Notes under the pieces: model-generated
Told to the model about the DNA's origin: nothing
The model's input: only the letters and a program-made list of their open reading frames with translations
Databases searched by the model: none
Source: an uncultured Pelagibacteraceae bacterium
GTDB lineage: Bacteria > Pseudomonadota > Alphaproteobacteria > Pelagibacterales > Pelagibacteraceae
DNA length: 64,000 nt
NCBI GenBank assembly: GCA_902524115.1
Contig: CABZCA010000004.1
Location: 1 to 64,000 of the forward strand
Direction of reading: 5' to 3'
In this document: positions 48,155-57,292 of the stretch, piece after piece
How the letters are laid out: each line of letters starts with the position of its first letter
Position numbering within the stretch: the first letter of the stretch is position 1
Translations under genes and position numbers: made by a program

Positions 48155-48920
48155 TTTGTATATGATATTTAATTGCTTTATTTACATCATATGAGCATTC
48201 AATACTACATAGATGTTTGCCTACAGATATTATTTTTACTTCAGAGTTTTTAATTTTTTTACTCAGATTATCGGACATTTTTGGAGTTGAGCCTACATCA
48301 CCCTCTCCAGTCATCACAAGTGTTTTGACATTAATATTTTCAAATTTTTCGTTATCTTTGTGATTTACAAACAACGAGTAAACTTTAATAAAGTTGTCCA
48401 TATTATTATTGTTAAGAATTGAGAAAATTTTATCTGAAATTAGAGGATTTTTATCAATAAAATCCTTATTAAACCATCTATTGAGTGCGTCTTTTGTCAG
48501 TTTTTTATCTTTTTTTGTCTGTTCAAACCTTTCATTTACTATCTTCTGTTCATTATCAGATCTATTAAATATTGAGCACAACAATGTTAGGGATTTCAAT
48601 CTATCACTAAATCTCGTTGCAAAGTTTCTTGCAATCAAAGAGCCTATTGAAAATCCAATAAGGTGAATTTTACTAAATTTTAATTCATCAATAAGATCAA
48701 TAATTTGATCTGAAAAATCATCAAAACTTATTTTTTTTAAATTTAAAGGTGTTCTACCGTGTCCAAGGATATCATAAATTAAAACTGTATTATCAAATTC
48801 ATTAATTTGTGGATCCCATATATTATGATCAAGACCCACACCATGAATAAATACTATTGGAATTCCTTCTTTTTGATTTAGTTTATAGAATGTTCCTTTA
48901 GAGTCTGTTGCATTGATCAT
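48147..48920 (-). CDS. Alpha/beta-fold hydrolase (3-oxoadipate enol-lactonase-like)
   Basis: 257 residues. The oxyanion segment is FIHGVGLDHNIWDPQI, the nucleophile elbow GFSIGS with Ser91, the acid in GEGDVGSTP and the His in GKHLCSIE. It resembles PcaD-like lactonases and esterases. A paralogue lies at 61.8 kb; both share the cap segment RWF..(D/N)FI(D/E)KNP. It overlaps the ALDH gene and follows DUF1185 by two bases. Confidence 0.87.
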   Translation of the reverse strand: MINATDSKGTFYKLNQKEGIPIVFIHGVGLDHNIWDPQINEFDNTVLIYDILGHGRTPLNLKKISFDDFSDQIIDLIDELKFSKIHLIGFSIGSLIARNFATRFSDRLKSLTLLCSIFNRSDNEQKIVNERFEQTKKDKKLTKDALNRWFNKDFIDKNPLISDKIFSILNNNNMDNFIKVYSLFVNHKDNEKFENINVKTLVMTGEGDVGSTPKMSDNLSKKIKNSEVKIISVGKHLCSIECSYDVNKAIKYHIQNA

Positions 48921-48922
48921 TA

Positions 48923-49510
48923 TTATTTTGGTTCAATACCCATCTCCTTCATATCTTGGTACCTATCACCTGTTCTTGCATGAGCTCTACCTGTCGAAGC
49001 GCCACCAATTGCAATAACAATTTCATCATCAAATGGAGCATCATGAATTGTAAACTCATGTGTAAGATAATATGGTCTTAAACCAGAGTCTGTTTTGTGC
49101 ATCATTGGAATAGATATTTTTGATCCAGCCGGACCTCTTGTATTCGTAAAACTTAAATAAGAAGTTCCTCCAACAGCATCTCTGAACTTATTACCAAATC
49201 TTAGTGTATGAATAAATGCTGATGCATGTTCTATTTCTCCATTCAGTCCAACCACACCTGCTTTTCCATACGCTAATATTTTATCAGGAGAGCCTATTTC
49301 TTTTATAAGTTCAGGAACCAATAAATCTCCAAGTTTAGGAGCTAGATCTAAAATAATGGGTTTTAAGTCTTCCACAAAACCTTTTCCATCCCAAGGATTT
49401 TTAAAAACTGCAGCAACAGAAACCATCAAAACAGGTTCTTCAGCTTCTTTTCCACCTTCAATAAAAGTCTTATCTACAAATTTAGTGAACTTACGTAATT
49501 CTAATTTCAT
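48923..49510 (-). CDS. Amino-acid synthesis family protein (DUF1185)
   Basis: 195 residues of the DUF1185/AA_synth family, named from weak genetic data and of unknown reaction. Typical are VAAVFKNPWDGKGFVEDLKPIILDLAPKLG, YGKAGVVGLNGEIEHASAFIHTLRFGNKFRDAVGG and the C-terminal IAIGGASTGRAHARTGDR. It is translationally coupled (four-base overlap) to the TPP enzyme. That tight link suggests it acts on the same intermediate. Confidence 0.85.
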   Translation of the reverse strand: MKLELRKFTKFVDKTFIEGGKEAEEPVLMVSVAAVFKNPWDGKGFVEDLKPIILDLAPKLGDLLVPELIKEIGSPDKILAYGKAGVVGLNGEIEHASAFIHTLRFGNKFRDAVGGTSYLSFTNTRGPAGSKISIPMMHKTDSGLRPYYLTHEFTIHDAPFDDEIVIAIGGASTGRAHARTGDRYQDMKEMGIEPK

Positions 49511-51207
49511 TTTCTTATTCTATGTGTAAAGCTATCTCTCCTAAAACTGTATAACGCTTTTGGATCTACATCAACATCTATAACAACTGGTTTATTTACT
49601 TTTAATGCACTTTTTACTGCCTCATTAACTTCTGATAATTTTTTAACTTTAATTCCTTTAGCACCGTATAGTTTCGCAACTTCATCAAAAGGAGGACTTT
49701 GAATATCAGCTCCTAAATATCTTTCACCATAGAAATCTTTTTGATAAGCTTTTTCTGCTCCCCAACTCTTATTATTCATTACAATTGTAATTGTGTTAAT
49801 GCCATGCTCTACAGCAGTACTTAATTCAGAAATAGTCATTCCAAATCCGCCATCACCCATTAAACTAACGACTGTTTTATTAGGTTTTGCAACCTTTATT
49901 CCCAAACCACATGCAAATGAGAAGCCTACTAAACCAAAATCAAGAGGTGTGAAAAGGGCAGGAGGATTGTAATATTCTAAAGCATCTGTTGCTTGAAGAC
50001 AAAGTGTTCCAGCATCAAGTGTTATTGCAGTATTTTTTGGTAGTACTTTTCTTAATTCTCTGAATAGACCATTTGGTTGGATTGGAAAATTTTTTGACTT
50101 TATATTATCCCTATCTTTAAGAAATTTTGATCTATCTAATAAAAAGCTATTTGTCCATTCTTCGTAATTGAAAATTTTCTTCTGTTTTCTTAACTCTGCT
50201 AAAATTTGATCTGTCACAAGAGCAGCATCGCCATGAATACCTACATTAACCGGAAAGTATCTTCCTATCATTGTTTTTTCTAACTCAATTTGTACAATTT
50301 TCGCATTTTTATTTATATTGTCATACGAATAGAAAGTAGAATTGAAACCAAGTCTTGTACCAATTGCAATAATTAGCTCTGCTTCTTTCACTAATCTTGA
50401 TGCAACAATATTTCCTCTAGGTCCCATTTGTCCAGCATTTAACTTATGACTGAAGGGAATTGCATCTCCATGTCCTGCTGCAGTTACAATTGGAATATTT
50501 AAAAATTCAGCAAGCTTTGTTACAGACTTAAATTTTGAATTATATTTTATTCCTCCTCCAGCAACAATTACTGTTTTTTTTGAGTTGAGAATAAGTTTTA
50601 TAGTTCTATCAATTGAATTCTTTTTACTTTTTAAGTCACTTTCAGCTTTATAAGATTTTTTATTTTCATTAATTTTAAACTTTGAAGTATCAGAAAGAAC
50701 ATTTCTTGGAAGGTTTATACAAACTGGTCCTCTGCGTGGTGACATTGCAAGATTAAAAGCATCTCTAAAGGCTGTTGGTATATGACTTGCCTTTTTTACT
50801 GTCCATGTTTTTTTTGTTATAGGATCAAAAAGTGATTGTTGATCAAGTCCTTGAAATGCATCCTCCATCTTATCTTTAGTAGAATATAAACCTGCAATAG
50901 ATACTACAGGAGAAAATGCTGCTTTTGCTTGCGCTATGCCCGTAACGAGATTAGTTGCTCCTGGACCGTTTTGACCGGCAATTATTACACCTGGTTGATT
51001 AGAAGCTCTTGCATATCCATCCGCCATATGCGTTCCAGTTCTTTCGTCTCTTACACCTATAAATTTAATTTTTTTTTCATGATATAACGCATCAAACATT
51101 TCCATGGTTGCTGAACCAATTAGACCAAAGACGTGTTTAACTTTTTCTTTTTTTAATGATTTCACTGCCGCTTGACCACCGGTCAAGTTATTCTTGGTCT
51201 TAATCAC
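49507..51207 (-). CDS. Thiamine pyrophosphate-binding enzyme (acetolactate synthase-like)
   Basis: 566 residues with the three-domain TPP fold. The N-terminus KHVFGLIGSATMEMFDAL and the catalytic Glu in VRDERTGTHMADGYARAS are typical. The TPP motif is GDGGFGMTISELSTAVEHGINTITIVMNNKSWG. The GSATM start recalls sulfoacetaldehyde acetyltransferase more than acetolactate synthase, but the match is partial and the substrate is unknown. A second function in branched-chain synthesis is unlikely because ilvB is intact at 14.3 kb. Four-base overlaps on both sides. Confidence 0.88.
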   Translation of the reverse strand: MIKTKNNLTGGQAAVKSLKKEKVKHVFGLIGSATMEMFDALYHEKKIKFIGVRDERTGTHMADGYARASNQPGVIIAGQNGPGATNLVTGIAQAKAAFSPVVSIAGLYSTKDKMEDAFQGLDQQSLFDPITKKTWTVKKASHIPTAFRDAFNLAMSPRRGPVCINLPRNVLSDTSKFKINENKKSYKAESDLKSKKNSIDRTIKLILNSKKTVIVAGGGIKYNSKFKSVTKLAEFLNIPIVTAAGHGDAIPFSHKLNAGQMGPRGNIVASRLVKEAELIIAIGTRLGFNSTFYSYDNINKNAKIVQIELEKTMIGRYFPVNVGIHGDAALVTDQILAELRKQKKIFNYEEWTNSFLLDRSKFLKDRDNIKSKNFPIQPNGLFRELRKVLPKNTAITLDAGTLCLQATDALEYYNPPALFTPLDFGLVGFSFACGLGIKVAKPNKTVVSLMGDGGFGMTISELSTAVEHGINTITIVMNNKSWGAEKAYQKDFYGERYLGADIQSPPFDEVAKLYGAKGIKVKKLSEVNEAVKSALKVNKPVVIDVDVDPKALYSFRRDSFTHRIRK

Positions 51208-52373
51208 GATACTTTTTTAACTTCAGTATCTAGATCATCTTTAAAGTTAGGCATTACTTTTTCAGTGAATAGTTTAATACTTTTCATACAATCTTCATGT
51301 TTCACGCCTGGAAAGTTAGACCAGACTTGAAGATTTTGAAGATTAAGTTCTGATTGTAGTTCTTTAATCTTATCTGTTACATATTCAGGAGTACCAAACA
51401 ACATATTTCTCTTATGTAAAAACTCATAATTAAGAAGATCTAATTTACCCTTTGTTTCTGGAAGCTCTTCACCAGGATCCATGTGATTACCAAGACCTCT
51501 CCAATGACAAACCCATTTCATATAATTTACCATATGTTGGCCTGCTTTTTCTTTGGCCTCCTCCATAGTGTCAGCGACAAACATATCTCTGACGAGAGTA
51601 ACGCCTTCACCTAAAGGGACATTTTTTTTAGTAACTTCAGATCTTTTATTTTTGTAAGCTTCAAATCTTATTTTCAATGCTTTAACTGTAGGTATCCACA
51701 TAATTACATTTATATTATTTTCTGCTGCCCACTCTATAGATCTTATACCATCAACAACTTGATGTATTGGAGGGTGTGGATTTTGATAAGGCTTTGGAAG
51801 AACACTAATTTTTTTCATAGTGCTATCTTCCATATTCATAAATTCTTCACTTGGAGGGCTCATGTCATGCTGCCAAACATAATCTGGTGATGGGTAAGTA
51901 TAAAATTCTCCATCATGATTAAAAAATTTCTCTGACCATGCTTTTTTCAAAATTTCTAATGTTTCAGCAAATAATCTAAAATTTTTTGCCTGATCTTTTA
52001 AATCTGCTTCTTTGTTTAAATTAATTGCCTCTCTCCCATAAACTCCTCTTGCAACACCAACTTCTACTCTTCCCTTTGAAAGTTGATCAAGTGTAGCAAT
52101 ATCTTCTGCTAATCTAATTGGGTTATGAAAAGTTATTACATTTGCTGCTTGTCCTATTCTTATATTTTTTGTTCTTGCTGCAGCATCTGCTCCTAGCATT
52201 AAGGGATTAGTACATGACTCCATGCCCTCATGGTTAAAATGATGTTCAGTAAACCAAATTGAATTCCAATAGTTTTGATCACAATATTCAGTGATCTGTT
52301 TAGTTTCATCTAATAATTTATGATATGGTTTGTGTGTCCAATTTGTAGTATTACAAAAATATCCAAACTTCAT
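51204..52373 (-). CDS. LLM-class flavin-dependent oxidoreductase (luciferase-like monooxygenase)
   Basis: 389 residues of the bacterial luciferase-like fold. MKFGYFCNTTNWTHKPYHKLLDETKQI and WFTEHHFNHEGMESCTNPLMLGADAAARTKNIRIG mark the N-terminal barrel, and LAEDIATLDQLSKGRVEVGVARGVYGREA the FMN-binding core. LLM enzymes use FMNH2 and O2 to cleave C-S, C-N or C-C bonds. No flavin reductase is encoded nearby. It heads the operon and has the best ribosome binding site of the region. Confidence 0.9.
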   Translation of the reverse strand: MKFGYFCNTTNWTHKPYHKLLDETKQITEYCDQNYWNSIWFTEHHFNHEGMESCTNPLMLGADAAARTKNIRIGQAANVITFHNPIRLAEDIATLDQLSKGRVEVGVARGVYGREAINLNKEADLKDQAKNFRLFAETLEILKKAWSEKFFNHDGEFYTYPSPDYVWQHDMSPPSEEFMNMEDSTMKKISVLPKPYQNPHPPIHQVVDGIRSIEWAAENNINVIMWIPTVKALKIRFEAYKNKRSEVTKKNVPLGEGVTLVRDMFVADTMEEAKEKAGQHMVNYMKWVCHWRGLGNHMDPGEELPETKGKLDLLNYEFLHKRNMLFGTPEYVTDKIKELQSELNLQNLQVWSNFPGVKHEDCMKSIKLFTEKVMPNFKDDLDTEVKKVS

Positions 52374-52378
52374 TAAAG

Positions 52379-52384
52379 CCTCCT
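52379..52384 (-). promoter_or_regulatory. Perfect Shine-Dalgarno before the LLM-TPP operon
   Basis: AGGAGG on the minus strand, five bases from the first ATG at 52373. It is the full anti-Shine-Dalgarno complement and rare in this window. The 101-base gap to 52474 probably also contains the operon promoter, but I cannot pick hexamers with confidence. Confidence 0.75.
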
Positions 52385-52474
52385 TTAAAAATTAATTTAA
52401 AGACGACCGATCCCACTTTCGTATATGAAATTACGACGAGTTATGTATCGCTTTATAAGATTATATTATTATTC

Positions 52475-53446
52475 TTACCTTTGATATTCAACGAATTTTT
52501 TAAGGGATTTATTAAGAAATTTATCGTATCTGAGACCGCTATTAGTTAGTTTTTCCTTATTTAAAAATGAAAGATTCATTTTAAAGTCATATGAGGGTTC
52601 AAAAAAGAAAGGAACTGAAAGCCTTTTTTGCTTGTTCCATAATACCCTATGATTAGTTGCTTTAAACCTTCCCTTACTTAAATATTCAAGCGCTCTTCCA
52701 GTATTTATAACTAAAGCATTTTTATTAAAGGGAACATCGTACCATTTTTTTGTTTTACGGTTTTGTACTTGTAAACCACCCTTTTTATTTTGGTAAAGTA
52801 CTGTGAAAATACCACTATCTACATGTGTTTCACATCCAAGAGCAACCCCATCTTGTTTGGAAATTTCAACAGGCTTTGTTTGATTAGGGTAATAATTAAA
52901 ACGTAATGTACTGAGAGTTTTTAATCTTGAAAATGCTTTTTTTGATATATCAGTATCCTTATTATAGATTTTAATAATACTTTTAAAAAGAATTTCACTT
53001 AAATTAAATATATCATCATAATAATCAGATAATTTAGAAATATTATTTGCGGTAAATGATTGCTTAATATTTAAATATTCTATGTACTGATTTTTTACTC
53101 TTTTTGAATATTTCTCAGTTACTTTTAAATCCCCCAAATCTAGTCCTTCTTTACCATTTACGTCATTAGGAAAGTAACCTCTATAAACATTTTTATTTTT
53201 TTTATTCCATTTTTTTGGAGCTAATTTAAGTTTATTTTTTATATTTAGTTTGAAAAAATTTTCTCCAACTTTGCAAATTTTATTTATATTTTTTAATTTT
53301 ATACCATGACCTGTAATTTGAAAAAAACCAACATCTAAACAAGCTTTCTGAATTTCTTTAACTATTTTAAAGGTAGGTTTTGTATCAAAACCTTTTTCAA
53401 GAATAGAAGAAATATTTATTGTTGGAATATAGTTTTTTTTTATCAT
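52475..53446 (-). CDS. Isopenicillin-N-synthase-like Fe(II)/2OG oxygenase
   Basis: 323 residues of the plant-type 2OG-Fe(II) family. The N-terminal DIOX_N domain has DVGFFQITGHGI. Iron ligands are HVD in ETHVDSGIFTVLYQ and the distal His in ATNHRVLW, with the 2OG-binding RLSVPFF. The function is unknown; relatives act on amino acids, gibberellin-like molecules or peptides. It is very Lys/Asn-rich. Its start overlaps the end of the EamA gene by four bases. Confidence 0.87.
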   Translation of the reverse strand: MIKKNYIPTINISSILEKGFDTKPTFKIVKEIQKACLDVGFFQITGHGIKLKNINKICKVGENFFKLNIKNKLKLAPKKWNKKNKNVYRGYFPNDVNGKEGLDLGDLKVTEKYSKRVKNQYIEYLNIKQSFTANNISKLSDYYDDIFNLSEILFKSIIKIYNKDTDISKKAFSRLKTLSTLRFNYYPNQTKPVEISKQDGVALGCETHVDSGIFTVLYQNKKGGLQVQNRKTKKWYDVPFNKNALVINTGRALEYLSKGRFKATNHRVLWNKQKRLSVPFFFEPSYDFKMNLSFLNKEKLTNSGLRYDKFLNKSLKKFVEYQR

Positions 53447-54390
53447 CTATTAGGTGTATCTGATGCAATCATTTGGCCTCGGATTTTTTCTCTAAAATAA
53501 ATATACACACCTGCACCAATAATTATTGCGGCTCCAAGAAAAGTTCTAGGTACTGGTATAGTTTCAAATAATATGTAACCAGCTATCATTGCAAAAACTA
53601 TGTACGAATATTCAAACAGAGACACCACAGACGGAGAAGCAATACTATATGCTGTAAAAACACAAAAAAAAGATATTGATGCAACAATACCCATTACAAA
53701 AACGTAAGGCCAAGAAACAGCTGGATTTACAAACCATTCTCTAAAAATAAACTGCATTGTAGGATCAGAAAAATTATTAAACTTTCCATCACCACTTATT
53801 AAAAATATTATAACACTCGCAATTACTGCAAAAATATAAAGTAAAGTTAACTGAGTATAAATATTATCTTTTTCAGATGTATATTTTGTAATTGTCATAG
53901 AGCATGCATAACAAAGTGAGCATGCAACTGGTGCCAATTTAAAAAAGTTAAAGTCCTCTAAAGTTGGATTTAGCACAACTAAAACACCAATAAATCCTAC
54001 GGTTATTGCGCTCCATCTTCTAATTCCAATTTGTTCTTTTAAAAATACTTTAGCAAATATTGACATGAAAAAAGGACATGAAAAGAATAATGCGCTGACC
54101 ATAGCTAAAGACATAAATGTAAGTGAAATGTAAAAGAAACTAAAACCAAAGAAAAAACAAATTACTCTTAATAAAGTTAAAAAAGGATAATGAGTCTTTA
54201 ATGTAAATTTTTTCTTAGTTATTAAGAATATAGATATAAGAACTGTAGCTTGAACAATAGTTCTACCAAGATATAACTCAAACAAAGCAATTTCTTCAAA
54301 TATATATTTTATAAGAGAGTCTTGAATTGAAAAAAAAGCCATCCCTATCATAATAAATAGGATGCCTTTAGTATTATTATTTGCTTCCAT
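53443..54390 (-). CDS. EamA-family (DMT superfamily) transporter
   Basis: 315 residues, about ten helices. The first repeat begins LFIMIGMAFFSIQDSLIKYIFEEIALFELYLGRTIVQ and the second FFKLAPVACSLCYACSMTITKY. The C-terminal tail is basic and short. It lies three bases after the GMC gene and is coupled to the IPNS-like oxygenase. Confidence 0.88.
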   Translation of the reverse strand: MEANNNTKGILFIMIGMAFFSIQDSLIKYIFEEIALFELYLGRTIVQATVLISIFLITKKKFTLKTHYPFLTLLRVICFFFGFSFFYISLTFMSLAMVSALFFSCPFFMSIFAKVFLKEQIGIRRWSAITVGFIGVLVVLNPTLEDFNFFKLAPVACSLCYACSMTITKYTSEKDNIYTQLTLLYIFAVIASVIIFLISGDGKFNNFSDPTMQFIFREWFVNPAVSWPYVFVMGIVASISFFCVFTAYSIASPSVVSLFEYSYIVFAMIAGYILFETIPVPRTFLGAAIIIGAGVYIYFREKIRGQMIASDTPNR

Positions 54391-54393
54391 ATG

Positions 54394-55974
54394 TTAATTC
54401 AAAATAAAGTCAGCAGCTCTCTCACCTATCATTAATGTTGGTGCATTTAGATTTCCACTTGTAATTTCTGGCATCACAGATGCATCGGCTACCCTTATAT
54501 TCTGAAGACCATGAATTTTTAATTTTTCATCTACCACCGCCATATCATCTATACCCATCTTTAAAGTACATGATGGGTGATATGCTGTTTCTGCTTTTGA
54601 TCTTACATATTCTTCAATTTCCTCATCTGAATTTGCATTATCACCTGGCCCAATTTCTTTACCAGCAAAAGGTTTCATAGAGTTTTGACATAAAATTTTT
54701 CTTGCTACTCGAACACATTTTATTGTTTCTTTAAGATCGTAATTATCCTCTAAATAATTAAATTGTATTTTTGGATAATCATAAGGGTTTGAACTTTTCA
54801 AAGTAATTTCCCCTCTACTTTTAGGTTGGTTTAAACTTGCATGTAATTGGTATCCGTGTCTATCAGGATCTACTAAACCATGGTCTATTACAAATGCTGG
54901 GAAAAAATGAAATTGTATATTTGGATATTTTTTATCTGAAGATGATTTACAAAATCCACCAGCTTCTAAAAACGAGGTAGAGCAGGGCCCACTTTTGTTT
55001 AAGAACCACTGGATACCCACTTTCACCATATTAAATTTATTTACATATGAATATAATGTATCTGGAGTTTTACATTCTTGTTGAATATAGGTTTCTAAAT
55101 GATCTTGTAAATTTTTTCCAACTCCTTTTGAATCATGAATAATTTCAATTCCTTTTTCTTTAAGATGCTTGCTTGGACCAACACCTGATAACATTAATAA
55201 TTGTGGAGAATTAATTGATCCACCACTTAAAATAATTTCTTTATTTGCGTAAATAGTCTTCGTTTCATTTTTTATTTTAACTTGAATTCCAATAGCTTTT
55301 TTGCCATCAAAAATAATCTTTTCTACAAATGACTCAGTAAATACTTTTAAATTTTCCCTGCTTTTAGCTGGTTTTAAATAGTATTTTGAAGCACTTGCTC
55401 TCTGTCCTTTATGAATAGTAACATCGTACATTCCAAAGCCTTCTTGGTCTTCTCCATTCATATCACTATTTATTTTATGTCCTGCCTCTTTCGCCGAGTC
55501 CAAAAAAGCCTTAAAAAGGGGATTTTTGTTATTTGATTGATTTACAGGCAATATACCTTTTCCACCTCTATAATTATTTTCTCCACCTGACCATGTCTCA
55601 ATTTTTTTAAAAAAAGGTAGAACATTTTCGTAAGACCAATTTTTTAACCCAAATGAAGCCCATCTCTCATAATCATTTTTATTTCCTCTGACATAAACCA
55701 TTCCATTATGCGCGGAACAACCACCAATCATCTTTCCCCTAGGACAAAATAATTTTCTATTGTTTAAGTGTGGCTCAGGTTCAGAATAATATTTATAATT
55801 ATATTTTGGGTCATGCATTGCATAAAGTATTGCAAGGGGCATGTTTACTTTCCATATATCACTATCTTTACCAGCTTCAAAAATTGCAACTTTATTTTTA
55901 CTTTGTTCAGTTAGTCTATTAGCGAGAACACATCCTGCTGTACCTGCTCCAATTATTAAATAATCAAATTTCAA
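54394..55974 (-). CDS. GMC-family FAD oxidoreductase (choline dehydrogenase-like)
   Basis: 526 residues. The FAD motif is DYLIIGAGTAGCVLANRLTE at the N-terminus, followed by GKMIGGCSAHNGMVYVRGNKNDYERWA. The GMC signature 2 is LSGGSINSPQLLMLSGVGP. The C-terminal TAYHPSCTLKMG and MPEITSGNLNAPTLMIGERAA hold the catalytic His and Asn. Closest in style to choline/alcohol dehydrogenases. In this operon it may oxidise a quaternary-ammonium or other alcohol; choline itself is possible but not shown. Confidence 0.9.
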   Translation of the reverse strand: MKFDYLIIGAGTAGCVLANRLTEQSKNKVAIFEAGKDSDIWKVNMPLAILYAMHDPKYNYKYYSEPEPHLNNRKLFCPRGKMIGGCSAHNGMVYVRGNKNDYERWASFGLKNWSYENVLPFFKKIETWSGGENNYRGGKGILPVNQSNNKNPLFKAFLDSAKEAGHKINSDMNGEDQEGFGMYDVTIHKGQRASASKYYLKPAKSRENLKVFTESFVEKIIFDGKKAIGIQVKIKNETKTIYANKEIILSGGSINSPQLLMLSGVGPSKHLKEKGIEIIHDSKGVGKNLQDHLETYIQQECKTPDTLYSYVNKFNMVKVGIQWFLNKSGPCSTSFLEAGGFCKSSSDKKYPNIQFHFFPAFVIDHGLVDPDRHGYQLHASLNQPKSRGEITLKSSNPYDYPKIQFNYLEDNYDLKETIKCVRVARKILCQNSMKPFAGKEIGPGDNANSDEEIEEYVRSKAETAYHPSCTLKMGIDDMAVVDEKLKIHGLQNIRVADASVMPEITSGNLNAPTLMIGERAADFILN

Positions 55975-55979
55975 GGTAT

Positions 55980-56813
55980 TTATTGTGGGTGGTCACCTTC
56001 AATAGCAATTCTATCCATTACTCTTTCATATCCTAATCCTCTACCTGGATAAAAATCTGCAATTGCAAAGTGAATAACACTTCTATTATCCCATATACAG
56101 ACTGTATTTTCAGTCCAGCTAAACCTACAGGTTAATTCAAGTCGTGCTTGGTGTTCAAATATTTTTTTTAAAATTTCGTCACTTTCATCTTGTTCAAGTC
56201 CAATTATTTTTTTTGTGTATGTCCAATTGACAAATAGAATTTTTTTTCCAGTCTCAGGATGTGTTCTTACTATTGGATGTTCATTAGAATATTCATCAAA
56301 ATTTCTTTTTTCATTTCCCTCCATTTTTTTATATTTTTCAATAAAAAATTCTGCGCCAAGAGAACTATGGATTGCTTTTTTATCTTTTATCCTTTCTTTT
56401 ATATCTTTATCTAATGTTTCCCATGCAAGCTCCATATTTGCAAAGCATGTATCACCACCAACAGGAGGAATTTTAATTGATTTTAATATTACTGCTTTCG
56501 TTGGTTTTTCATTGTAACTAACATCACTATGCCAATTCTCACCCCATTGGTTTTTTTCATCTTCTGCTTTAATTATTCTTACTATTTCGGGATGTTTACT
56601 TAATCCTTTTACATATGCATGTGTTTCTAATGGTCCAAATTTTTCAGCTAAAGCTATATGTTGTTCAGCATTAATTTTTTGGTCTCTAAAGAAAATAACT
56701 TTGTGTTCTAATAATAAATTATTAATTTCCTTGATGTTTTGATCAGATGTATCTTTAAGATCTATCCCTGTTATTTCTGCACCTAGTGCTCCTGACAAAA
56801 GTTTTATTTCCAT
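55980..56813 (-). CDS. TauD/TfdA-family Fe(II)/2OG dioxygenase
   Basis: 277 residues. Iron ligands are His95 and Asp97 in WGENWHSDVSYNEKP and the distal His in NRSVIHFAIADF. The C-terminal RVMDRIAIEGDHPQ carries the 2OG-binding Arg. The start MEIKLLSGALGAEITGIDL is the TauD pattern. Family members act on taurine, 2,4-D and other acids; the neighbourhood makes a betaine-type or carnitine-precursor substrate worth testing, without proof. Confidence 0.9.
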   Translation of the reverse strand: MEIKLLSGALGAEITGIDLKDTSDQNIKEINNLLLEHKVIFFRDQKINAEQHIALAEKFGPLETHAYVKGLSKHPEIVRIIKAEDEKNQWGENWHSDVSYNEKPTKAVILKSIKIPPVGGDTCFANMELAWETLDKDIKERIKDKKAIHSSLGAEFFIEKYKKMEGNEKRNFDEYSNEHPIVRTHPETGKKILFVNWTYTKKIIGLEQDESDEILKKIFEHQARLELTCRFSWTENTVCIWDNRSVIHFAIADFYPGRGLGYERVMDRIAIEGDHPQ

Positions 56814-56816
56814 AAC

Positions 56817-57284
56817 TTATTTTTTTAGCTTACCAGAAAACACTAAATTTTCTGAGTTAAAAGAAACCTTATTTTTATTTATAAAGTCATCCATTATTTG
56901 GATTTTATCTTGTTCAAATTCTGTGACCTTTCTTTTATCCAGATCAATATAAAGCGACAAGCTTTCAATAGTTGCAGCAAGTTTATTTGACTTCTTTTCG
57001 TACATTTCGCATTTTAAATGTAATCTTTTTTTATCATGATCAAAGAAGGTACAATAAACATCTACTTCATCATTTTCTTTCACTTCATTGTCATAGGTAG
57101 TTCTAGTATCTACAACCATAGTACTTCTTTTATTAATTTGTGCATTTGAACCACCCATATGAAACTTATTAAGCATTGTTTCCCATGCTTGATCAAAAAT
57201 TAGAACATAGTATGCCATATTCATATGTTCATTGTAGTCTGTCCATTCCTTGATTACTTTTCTAGTGGCAAGATGATATGACAT
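56817..57284 (-). CDS. Hot-dog-fold acyl-CoA thioesterase (betainyl-CoA thioesterase-like)
   Basis: 155 residues of the 4-hydroxybenzoyl-CoA thioesterase-like family. KEWTDYNEHMNMAYYVLIFDQAWETML is the active-site helix, with Asp/Asn at the catalytic position. It resembles the thioesterases that go with carnitine dehydrogenase (CdhB-like), sometimes fused to it. Gene order with BKACE and the dehydrogenase supports betainyl-CoA hydrolysis to glycine betaine. That substrate is inference. Confidence 0.82.
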   Translation of the reverse strand: MSYHLATRKVIKEWTDYNEHMNMAYYVLIFDQAWETMLNKFHMGGSNAQINKRSTMVVDTRTTYDNEVKENDEVDVYCTFFDHDKKRLHLKCEMYEKKSNKLAATIESLSLYIDLDKRKVTEFEQDKIQIMDDFINKNKVSFNSENLVFSGKLKK

Positions 57285-57292
57285 AATTTAGT

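Noticed and set aside
49507-51207. The TPP enzyme as a second acetolactate synthase.
   Set aside because: No regulatory subunit follows and the N-terminal and active-site segments differ from the ilvB at 14.3 kb; the operon context is catabolic.
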